A stretch of DNA of 7,537 nt, taken from contig JACQOY010000197.1 of assembly GCA_016207765.1 (NCBI GenBank), positions 1 to 7,537 of the forward strand, in the 5' to 3' direction. Under the pieces are notes generated by a model that was given only the letters and a program-made list of their open reading frames with translations, was not told the DNA's origin and did no database searches. Below are positions 1-4,831 of the stretch, in pieces. This DNA is from Deltaproteobacteria bacterium. Lineage in GTDB: Bacteria; UBA10199; SBBF01. The translations under genes and the position numbers were made by a program. The stretch's first letter is position 1. Every line of letters starts with the position of its first letter.

Positions 1-132
1 GAGCAGATTTATCCCGAGTTTCAGCAGAACCCCGATCTGGCCGAACAGCTTTATCCGGATGCGTCCAGGGACTTTCCCAGCCTCCAGAAATGGATCGGCG
101 ACAAGATGGCGGAAATCAGGGACAATTTATAA
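1..132 (+). CDS. C-terminal end of an unknown protein (partial)
   Basis: Frame 1 is open from the left edge to a TAA at 130-132 and gives 43 residues. The start lies outside the window. The fragment is polar and acidic, begins EQIYPEFQQNPDL and ends with an amphipathic stretch containing KWIGDKMAEIRDNL. No domain can be recognised from so little. It is taken as real because it ends 34 bp before the next gene, which has a ribosome binding site, and the genes after that overlap one another. It therefore looks like the upstream member of the same operon. The alternative, a chance open frame at the edge, cannot be excluded at this length. Confidence 0.55.
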   Translation, partial: EQIYPEFQQNPDLAEQLYPDASRDFPSLQKWIGDKMAEIRDNL

Positions 133-166
133 CGCAACGGCAACGGGGGCAGGGAGCTGAAAAAAT

Positions 167-1021
167 ATGGGCGGTTTGTCGATTGAAAATAACAACGATC
201 TTTTCGGCATCGGCGCGGAGGCGTTGCGGGGCGGAGTTTCGGCGGCCTCAAGCGGCCTTAAACTCCTCCAAAGCATGGACGGCAAAGAGATCAAAGCGCT
301 CAACGATGCGGAGATTGTCAAGCTGATCGACCCGAACAGGAAAAAAGACTTTATTCCTGCCGAACTCAACAGGGAGCGCATCGCTGAAAACCTGCAAACG
401 CTTAACCCTCTCATCAAAGAGGCCGCATCCACCCACCAAATCGACGAATCGCTGATAACCGCCGTCATCATTAACGAATCCGGAGGAAAAATTGAGGCCG
501 TATCCGATACCGGAGCCTATGGGGTAATGCAGTTCACCCGTGATATTTATGCCCCAAACCCCAAAAAACAATTTTTTAAAACCTCTATAAACCCTTTTGT
601 CCCGGAACAGGCAATTGACCGGGGTACTGCCTTTCTCACTTATTTAAGAGATCTGCCTTACATTAAAGGAGATCTGGAGAAAATTGCGGCCGGATACAAT
701 CAAGGGGAAGGCGCCGTAGCCGACGCCGTCGCATCGGCTGAAGCAAAAGGGGGTAACTGGAAAGATTATTTCTGGTCAACAACAAAATTCAACGACCCGG
801 CACGCCGTAGCGAAGGTTTGAAATTTATTGCCAGTATTAAATCAATCCTTTCCCTCCAGGATACCCGTGTTTCGAGTGCTGTCCACTCCCTGCTTGCAAA
901 TGGGCCGGAAATAGCTCAAAACAATAACGTACCTTCGGCCAAGGAATGGAAACAACAGCATATGGATTTTAATGCCGAAGGGTCAATAGTCGAAATCGCT
1001 CCTTATGCGCAAAAAATTTAA
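167..1021 (+). CDS. Lytic transglycosylase, SLT (GH23-like) domain protein
   Basis: This 284-residue protein is a predicted peptidoglycan lytic transglycosylase, which cleaves the MurNAc-GlcNAc bond with formation of a 1,6-anhydro product. The SLT domain spans about residues 80-185. It shows the catalytic ES pair (E104-S105 in IINESGG), the GVMQF motif at 119-123 that matches the usual G-[LV]-M-Q block, and AAGYNQG at 174-180, matching the A-Y-N-x-G block. An N-terminal region of about 75 residues and a C-terminal region of about 95 residues have no recognised domain. No signal peptide is visible, since the N-terminus is polar and then weakly amphipathic. Such enzymes often belong to phage tails or secretion machinery, where another route delivers them. 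The ATG at 167 is supported by AGGGAG at 151-156. The 3' end overlaps the next gene by 17 bp. The family call is firm; the role is not. Confidence 0.88.
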   Translation: MGGLSIENNNDLFGIGAEALRGGVSAASSGLKLLQSMDGKEIKALNDAEIVKLIDPNRKKDFIPAELNRERIAENLQTLNPLIKEAASTHQIDESLITAVIINESGGKIEAVSDTGAYGVMQFTRDIYAPNPKKQFFKTSINPFVPEQAIDRGTAFLTYLRDLPYIKGDLEKIAAGYNQGEGAVADAVASAEAKGGNWKDYFWSTTKFNDPARRSEGLKFIASIKSILSLQDTRVSSAVHSLLANGPEIAQNNNVPSAKEWKQQHMDFNAEGSIVEIAPYAQKI

Positions 1022-1703
1022 AATCCTGTTTTGGGTATTGACGTTGTCTGAATTTTTCACCGCTTCTACGGTACAATCGCAAGACACCTCGTTTTATTTT
1101 TCCGACAAACCCCCTCTCACCGGCACTTTTGTGAAAGAAACATGTCAATCGGAAGAATATTTTTCGGAATTGGAAAAACAAATTCCCTCCGTAACCATCA
1201 CCGGCAAAAGCTGTTTGGGCGAATCAACAACCGAAAAAGACAGCTATGTCCGTATCCAACTGGCAAACCAGAAAAATAAAACAAAAAAGATTTTTTACGG
1301 CACCTGCAATCGTTACCGTGCCGCTTGTTCTCTCGAGGTCCGGCAGGTGAGACTTGTTCAAAATGAAGCCCCATTCATTGTATTTGCCGAAGGGTTTGGA
1401 GGGGGGTCCAGCGGTGCTGAAACTTATCACGTGGCCATTTTTGATCCCGACGATCTTTCCAACAAGGGGGAGTTTGTTTTTTACACTTGGGGAGGTGGCA
1501 AGGATTTTTTCGGTACTGATGATTTTATCGATCCCGGTTTTCTCAAAGATATTGATGGGGACGGCAATAGGGAAATTATCGCCGAGGAGCGTGACTGCAC
1601 TGGTAAATGGCATTGCAGTGAACAGACAAAAGGCTGGATCTACTCCTACCAAGACGGCCGCTACCGGAAGTGGAAACCGATCGAGGCCAAGACAGCCAAA
1701 TGA
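1005..1703 (+). CDS. Secreted hypothetical protein with DxDxDG calcium-type loop
   Basis: This 232-residue protein of unknown function is probably exported. The N-terminus has a basic start (MRKKFK), a hydrophobic core at about residues 7-20 and a plausible signal peptidase I site after VQS (residue 25). The mature part has six cysteines (47, 70, 101, 108, 198, 204), enough for three disulfides. Residues 182-188 read DIDGDGN, followed by a hydrophobic REII. This is the Dx[DN]xDG calcium-binding loop pattern seen in EF-hand-like and FG-GAP/VCBS-type repeats, here as a single copy. The start overlaps the transglycosylase gene by 17 bp and has no good Shine-Dalgarno sequence, so translation is probably coupled. 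The signal peptide supports the ATG at 1005. The stop overlaps the next start in an ATGA. Export is inferred with fair confidence; no function can be assigned. Confidence 0.72.
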   Translation: MRKKFKILFWVLTLSEFFTASTVQSQDTSFYFSDKPPLTGTFVKETCQSEEYFSELEKQIPSVTITGKSCLGESTTEKDSYVRIQLANQKNKTKKIFYGTCNRYRAACSLEVRQVRLVQNEAPFIVFAEGFGGGSSGAETYHVAIFDPDDLSNKGEFVFYTWGGGKDFFGTDDFIDPGFLKDIDGDGNREIIAEERDCTGKWHCSEQTKGWIYSYQDGRYRKWKPIEAKTAK

Positions 1704-2278
1704 TCTCCCCCCTCCAAAACCTGCAGGCCCTCCAGACGATCCTGACCGTTGAACAACAACTGCTGGCCAATATTCTGCAAAATCTCGCTCCCGCAGGGGA
1801 GCAGATGCAACAGCCGGCCGGGCAGACTGGAACGGCTGACAACTTACCTCAAACGCCCCCTCTCCCCTGCCCCTCCCCCTCGCCTGTCCGCCAGTTGTTT
1901 GGTGGAAGGGGGGAGGGATTAAGGGAGAGGGTGATTCCAAAAGGGAGTGAAGGGGAAGTAAAAGAATCCGGCGAATCTTTGCTGACCAAAACGAACGACC
2001 AAGCCCCTTCGCTGAAAGAACAGATCGTCTCGCTGACGCAAGCGCTGGTCCAAAACGGCCACCTCCCCTCCTCCACCTTAACCCAGCCGATCCCCGTCAT
2101 CATCCCCCAAATGCTCGCCTGCCTGGGAAAACTGCACCGGGAGGAAAAGAAGAAAAAACAAAAGAAGAAAAAAAATAGGGACAAAAAGGGGAACCAAGAG
2201 GATCAAGAGGATCAAAACGAATCCCCCCTCGATATGCTGATCCGGCAGGTGTTTAAAATGCACAGCCCTTCAAAATGA
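1700..2278 (+). CDS. Hypothetical low-complexity protein with embedded palindrome-encoded segment
   Basis: This 192-residue protein has no recognised family. I chose the ATG at 1700 because it forms a 4-bp ATGA overlap with the preceding stop. A GTG at 1670 would add ten residues but would run deep into the upstream gene. Residues 1-30 form a Leu/Gln-rich amphipathic helix candidate. Residues about 50-80 are Pro/Gly/Arg-rich and are encoded by a C/G-rich imperfect palindrome. Residues about 104-145 are helix-like and moderately hydrophobic. Residues 147-163 are almost all Lys/Glu/Gln/Arg, followed by a short Q-E-D repeat and a closing segment, DMLIRQVFKMHS. There is no signal peptide. The gene is probably the last of the operon, because an independent promoter begins 20 bp after its stop. 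It could be an accessory or structural protein of the same unknown system. Composition alone makes the reading less secure than its neighbours. Confidence 0.6.
   Translation: MISPLQNLQALQTILTVEQQLLANILQNLAPAGEQMQQPAGQTGTADNLPQTPPLPCPSPSPVRQLFGGRGEGLRERVIPKGSEGEVKESGESLLTKTNDQAPSLKEQIVSLTQALVQNGHLPSSTLTQPIPVIIPQMLACLGKLHREEKKKKQKKKKNRDKKGNQEDQEDQNESPLDMLIRQVFKMHSPSK
1856..1932. repeat. C/G-rich imperfect inverted repeat inside a gene
   Basis: The left arm at 1856-1884 is almost pure C/T, and the right arm at 1901-1932 is its G/A-rich near-complement. The outer part pairs CCCTCTCCC with GGGAGAGGG, and the inner part pairs CCTCCCCC with GGGGGAGG. A loop of 16 bases (1885-1900) separates them. 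The composition and form resemble the dispersed REP-like palindromes found between genes in many proteobacteria. Here the element lies within an open frame, adds no stop and keeps the frame. Only one clear copy is in the window, so calling it a mobile or dispersed repeat is inference. Confidence 0.6.
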
Positions 2279-2297
2279 AGTTCAAATGTCCGGGGCC

Positions 2298-2327
2298 TTG
2301 ACAAAAATCGGGGAGATCGTTTAGTAT
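2298..2327 (+). promoter_or_regulatory. Sigma-70-type promoter of vapBC
   Basis: A perfect TTGACA at 2298-2303 is followed after 18 bp by TAGTAT (2322-2327), which matches four of six consensus -10 positions. The predicted start, near 2334, leaves a leader of only about 12 bases before the vapB ATG. The position directly ahead of a toxin-antitoxin pair, and after the stop of the preceding gene, supports an independent promoter. Confidence 0.6.
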
Positions 2328-2346
2328 TACTTAGAGGTATTACTTA
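2324..2346 (+). promoter_or_regulatory. Putative VapB/VapBC operator: 10-bp direct repeat
   Basis: GTATTACTTA occurs perfectly at 2324-2333 and again at 2337-2346, a 13-bp period. Each copy begins with GTATTAC, itself a GTA/TAC palindrome around a central T. The first copy overlaps the -10 element and the second runs into the vapB start codon. This is where an autorepressor would block transcription. VapB-type antitoxins commonly autoregulate through such sites; binding here is inferred from position only. Confidence 0.5.
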
Positions 2347-2576
2347 TGTCTCGACTGACCCGAAAATTCCAAATCACCCTTCCCAAACCGGTTCGGGCGG
2401 CGTTGAATGTCCGCTCCGGTGAAGAGGTTGATTTTGTCATCTCTGCCGGAGGCCGCATCCAGGTCGTCCGGAAGGATAAAAGGGCCCCCTTCGACAAATT
2501 CGTAGGTCTCCTGAAATCGGTTAAAACAAAAGACAGTGATCGCATCGTTGCCGGCCTGCGGGGTCACAAATCGTGA
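2346..2576 (+). CDS. vapB: Antitoxin of the AbrB/SpoVT (VapB/MazE-like) family
   Basis: This 76-residue protein has the usual size and layout of an AbrB-fold VapB antitoxin. Residues 3-46 form the swapped-hairpin DNA-binding domain, with the typical start SRLTRKFQITLPKPVRAAL, then a G-x-x-V-x-F strand and a closing GGRIQVVRK strand. Residues 47-76 are a charged tail (FDKFVGLLKSV and VAGLRG) of the kind that wraps around and blocks the PIN toxin. It is expected to neutralise the following VapC and to repress its own promoter as a complex. The ATG at 2346 follows AGAGG at 2333-2337 with 8-bp spacing. The stop overlaps the vapC start by 4 bp (GTGA), the usual coupling of such pairs. The family is clear; the symbol is by module type, not proven orthology. 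Confidence 0.88.
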   Translation: MSRLTRKFQITLPKPVRAALNVRSGEEVDFVISAGGRIQVVRKDKRAPFDKFVGLLKSVKTKDSDRIVAGLRGHKS

Positions 2577-2992
2577 TCGTTGCCGTCGATACAAATATTC
2601 TTCTCGATATTCTCATCCCGAATCCCTCTTTTTTGGAATCGTCCAGAAGAACGCTCAACCAATACGTCGAAAAGGCCCCGTTGATCATCGGAGAGGTTGT
2701 CTATGCCGAATTGGCCGCCCAGTTTGACGACGAACTGTTGTTCAAAACGTTTCTGGTTTCCACAGGAATCAGACAGGTCCCTTCAGGTAACGGCGCCTTA
2801 TGGACGGCCTCACGAAGCTGGAAACGATATAATGAGCATAAAAAACGGAAATTCCTTCAATCTCGCCGCGTTCTGGCCGATTTTCTTGTCGGGGCCCATG
2901 CCGCTGTTCATGCGGGAAACTTGATCACGCGAGACCAGGGTTTTTACAGGACCTATTTTCAAAATCTGAAAATCATCGATCCGGGCCGATAA
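2573..2992 (+). CDS. vapC: PIN-domain ribonuclease toxin, VapC family
   Basis: This 139-residue single-domain PIN protein is predicted to be the toxin of the pair. It would be a Mg2+/Mn2+-dependent RNase; in studied members the targets are often tRNA or rRNA. All four acidic metal-binding positions are present: D6 in VDTNILLD, E46 in VYAEL, D103 in LADFLVGAHA and D121 in ITRDQGFY. The length is normal and nothing is truncated, so it should be active. The start is GTG at 2573, overlapping the vapB stop in a GTGA, with a GCGGGG ribosome binding site at 2558-2563. A reduced start codon plus coupling would keep toxin synthesis below antitoxin synthesis. The gene ends 43 bp from the converging permease gene. 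Confidence 0.92.
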   Translation: MIVAVDTNILLDILIPNPSFLESSRRTLNQYVEKAPLIIGEVVYAELAAQFDDELLFKTFLVSTGIRQVPSGNGALWTASRSWKRYNEHKKRKFLQSRRVLADFLVGAHAAVHAGNLITRDQGFYRTYFQNLKIIDPGR

Positions 2993-2994
2993 AT

Positions 2995-3030
2995 CCCCCC
3001 TCCCCCTCTTAATCAACCGAAAAATTGGGG
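2995..3030. terminator. Weak hairpin and C-rich tract between convergent genes
   Basis: The gap between vapC and the permease gene begins with a C/T-rich tract and ends in GGGG at 3027-3030. CCCC near 3003 can pair with that GGGG, and AAT/ATT adds three pairs inside, giving a weak stem usable on either strand. There is no clear U-run. The C-rich tract also recalls one arm of the palindrome at 1856-1932, so it may be a decayed half-copy rather than a terminator. Confidence 0.22.
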
Positions 3031-3035
3031 AAACA

Positions 3036-3842
3036 TCAATCCATCCCCAACCTCCCCAGCCTTCCGCTGGCGCGCGATTTGGCGTACATCCACTTGAAAA
3101 AAAATCCCGCAATAAAGAAATAAACAATATTGAGCAAAAAAGCCGTCAACATGTAGCTCGACGGCATCACCCCGTCCCGGATCATCGCCCGCATCCCCTC
3201 AAATACATACGTGCTGGGGAGTAGTTTTGAAATAACCTGCACCGATGGCGGAAGGATCGAGAGGGGATAAAAAATCGCGGAAAGCGGCTGGACCAGAAAG
3301 GGGATTCCCCAAATCAGCGCCTCCACGGCGTGTCCCCAGCGGATCAAAAGGCCGGAGGTAAAAACCCCCATCGCCCAGCCGAAAAAGAGAAGATTGGCCA
3401 TCAGGGGAATGAGATAAAAACCGTTCATGCCGATGAGATTGAAATGATAAAGCCCAAACGCGATGACGGCAAGAATCGCCACGATCAACAGGATTTTTGC
3501 AGTTCCGTAAATGAACGTGGCGGTCAGCCACTCCCAGATTTTAAGCGGGGAAACCAGAAGGTTGACGATGTTTTGCGTCCAGATATCCTCGACAATGGAA
3601 ATACTCACCCCCTGCTGGCTCCGGTAGAGGACATCCCAGAAAATCATCGCGTTGATGAGAAAAATAATGATCTTGGAAACTTCAGTCTGGGCCAGACTCT
3701 GGATGTAGAGGGTCAAAAAACCCCAGACCAACAGTTCCATCACCGGCCAGAAAATAACCTCAAGCGTGCGGGAGACGCTCCGCTTGTGGAGGTAGAGATA
3801 GCGCAGGATCATGGCGTTGATGCGCGAAACAGATTCGTTCAT
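3036..3842 (-). CDS. ABC-2 type transporter permease
   Basis: This 268-residue integral inner-membrane protein is the transmembrane half of an ABC exporter. About six hydrophobic segments are visible, near residues 30-50, 57-74, 109-133, 142-166, 174-195 and 230-251. This is the standard ABC-2 (NodJ/DrrB-like) topology and length. The segment from about 70 to 100 (WDVLYRSQQGVSISIVEDIW and the following NIVNLLVSPL) matches the conserved cytoplasmic coupling region of that family. A basic C-terminal tail follows the last helix. The ATG at 3842 forms an ATGA overlap with the stop of the ATPase gene. The frame continues 99 codons further upstream, but that part is only an out-of-frame reading of the ATPase gene. 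The substrate could be a lipid, polysaccharide, drug or antibiotic; nothing nearby decides it. Confidence 0.88.
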   Translation of the reverse strand: MNESVSRINAMILRYLYLHKRSVSRTLEVIFWPVMELLVWGFLTLYIQSLAQTEVSKIIIFLINAMIFWDVLYRSQQGVSISIVEDIWTQNIVNLLVSPLKIWEWLTATFIYGTAKILLIVAILAVIAFGLYHFNLIGMNGFYLIPLMANLLFFGWAMGVFTSGLLIRWGHAVEALIWGIPFLVQPLSAIFYPLSILPPSVQVISKLLPSTYVFEGMRAMIRDGVMPSSYMLTAFLLNIVYFFIAGFFFKWMYAKSRASGRLGRLGMD

Positions 3843-4579
3843 AAGATCAAATCCCCATTGCGGACAATCTTGATAAAGACCTCCTGCAGGCTCCCGCTCT
3901 TGAAAGTCCGTTTCACCTCTTCCGCCGAACCCTCGGCGATTTTTTTCCCCTGATGGATAAAAAGGATCCGGTCGCACAACTCTTCCACCTCCATCATGTT
4001 GTGCGAGGTGTAAACGATGCCGATCCCCTGCTCCTTCTGGATTTTCTTCAGAACACCGCGCATGGTATCGGCCATTTCTGGGTCGAGGCTGGCGGAAGGT
4101 TCGTCCAATAAAAGAAGCTCCGGATCGTTCAGGAGACACTTGCAGAGATTGAGCCTTGTTTTTTCCCCCGCCGACAAGGCCCCGGTCACACGGTTTTTCA
4201 GGTGTGAAATTTCAAAGAGGTCAAGGAGCGATTTGATTTTTTTGGCCGCATTTTTTACCAGATAAAGCCGCGAAAAGACATTCAATACCTCATAGACCTT
4301 AAGATTCGTCGGCAGATTCACATAGGCGGATGAAAAATTGAGCCGTTTGGCAATTCGGTGGCGATCCTTTAAGGGAGAGAGGCCGAAGACCGAAACCTCT
4401 CCCGTGCTGGGGGTCAACAGCCCGAGCAGAATATGAATGGCGGTTGTCTTCCCCGCACCGTTGGGGCCCAAAAGCCCGAGAATTTCCCCTCTCTTCAAAT
4501 GAAAGGAAAGATTATCGAGAGCCAAGGTATCGGGGTACCGTTTGCAAAGACCTTCGACAGCGACAAGTACCTGATCCAT
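3839..4579 (-). CDS. ABC transporter ATP-binding protein (ABC-2 exporter)
   Basis: This 246-residue cytoplasmic ATPase drives the adjacent permease. Walker A is GPNGAGKT at 38-45, the signature is LSAGE at 135-139 (a variant of LSGGQ), Walker B is LLLLDE at 155-160, the D-loop is SLDP at 164-167, and the H-loop histidine is H193. The Q-loop lacks the usual glutamine: the aligned stretch NFSSAY (81-86) has Ser/Ala there. I recall a similar NFSSPY pattern in a subgroup of ABC-2 ATPases, so this may be a clade feature rather than damage. Length and domain order are normal. AGGGGA lies just 2 bases before the ATG at 4579, which is close, but a TAA at 4589-4591 rules out any in-frame start further upstream. 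The gene is first in a two-gene operon with the permease. Confidence 0.93.
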   Translation of the reverse strand: MDQVLVAVEGLCKRYPDTLALDNLSFHLKRGEILGLLGPNGAGKTTAIHILLGLLTPSTGEVSVFGLSPLKDRHRIAKRLNFSSAYVNLPTNLKVYEVLNVFSRLYLVKNAAKKIKSLLDLFEISHLKNRVTGALSAGEKTRLNLCKCLLNDPELLLLDEPSASLDPEMADTMRGVLKKIQKEQGIGIVYTSHNMMEVEELCDRILFIHQGKKIAEGSAEEVKRTFKSGSLQEVFIKIVRNGDLIL

Positions 4580-4595
4580 CTTCCCCTTTTATCCG

Positions 4596-4627
4596 ATTTT
4601 AAGGCGATTTTCACTCTTTTCTTTCAA
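4596..4627 (-). promoter_or_regulatory. Possible promoter of the ABC exporter operon
   Basis: Reading the minus strand, TTGAAA (4627 to 4622) matches five of six -35 positions and TAAAAT (4601 to 4596) matches five of six -10 positions. The 20-bp spacer is longer than ideal, so the call is weak. The predicted start would give a leader of about 10 bases before the ATPase ATG. Confidence 0.25.
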
Positions 4628-4636
4628 AGAACCCTC

Positions 4637-4645
4637 TGCTAGAAA
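4637..4645 (+). promoter_or_regulatory. Possible extended -10 element before the structured RNA
   Basis: TGC followed by TAGAAA at 4640-4645 fits an extended -10 element, with the hexamer matching four of six positions. Transcription would begin near A4652, exactly at the foot of the long hairpin. No good -35 is present (TTTTCT at the expected place). A 13-bp palindrome, TTCTTTCAAAGAA (4619-4631), overlaps the upstream region and could be a regulator site. Confidence 0.33.
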
Positions 4646-4650
4646 GGTAG

Positions 4651-4814
4651 CAATTCAGTCTCGGGTGGATGCCTTGAGGTTTTGTCGGCTGTTTGAGCGC
4701 ACCGCAGTGAACATCGCCAATCGGAACATTCTTGAGCCCAACAATCAAATAGAGTGGCGATTAAATAGACCGCGAGTTCCGACAAAACCGAAAGCAGACA
4801 CCGGGACTGAATTG
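4651..4814 (+). ncRNA. Long interrupted hairpin RNA, candidate 6S RNA or aminotransferase leader
   Basis: Bases 4651-4660 pair perfectly with 4805-4814, and GGTTTTGTCGG (4678-4688) pairs perfectly with 4779-4789. Interrupted pairing joins these stems and includes a tandem G-A/G-A mismatch (4668-4669 with 4797-4798). A large internal bubble follows (4689-4712 against 4762-4778). Above it ATCGCCA (4713-4719) pairs with TGGCGAT (4755-4761) and closes a terminal loop region. A rod about 165 nt long with a central bubble is the form of 6S RNA, which binds the sigma-70 holoenzyme by mimicking an open promoter. TTTGAGC on the 5' side and TTAAA on the 3' side of the bubble resemble remembered gammaproteobacterial 6S sequences. 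The plus strand is chosen because the aminotransferase needs a promoter upstream and an extended -10 sits at the hairpin foot. The minus strand folds almost as well. It could instead be a cis-acting leader. Confidence 0.5.
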
Positions 4815-4831
4815 TCACCCAAAGGAGAATG

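Noticed and set aside
1670..1699. GTG start ten codons before the chosen start of the 1700-2278 gene
   Set aside because: It would overlap the upstream gene by 34 bp with no better ribosome binding site. The ATGA overlap at 1700 is the more usual arrangement.
1224..1940. Long minus-strand open frame (238 codons) opposite the secreted-protein gene
   Set aside because: It is antisense to two overlapping plus-strand genes, has a Pro/Gly/Arg-rich composition typical of shadow frames, and would read straight through the palindrome. The plus-strand frame has a signal peptide and coupled starts.
2078..2263. Minus-strand frame with a Phe/Leu-rich, membrane-like product
   Set aside because: The hydrophobic stretch is just the complement of the Lys-rich AAG/AAA tract of the 1700-2278 gene; a false transmembrane signal.
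3330..3953. Plus-strand open frame of 207 codons opposite the permease and ATPase
   Set aside because: It is a very charged, His/Asp/Lys-rich product without a recognisable domain, antisense to a gene with clear membrane helices and to the ATPase C-terminus.
3843..4139. 99-codon N-terminal extension of the permease
   Set aside because: The extension is an out-of-frame reading of the ATPase gene and is polar and unordered. The ATG at 3842 gives the standard ABC-2 length and an ATGA overlap.
4651..4814. Pair of terminal inverted repeats of a small mobile element (MITE)
   Set aside because: The complementary ends could be read as inverted repeats, but no flanking target-site duplication is visible and the inner stems nest in register like an RNA rod. 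An RNA is preferred, though a genome-wide copy search would decide it.
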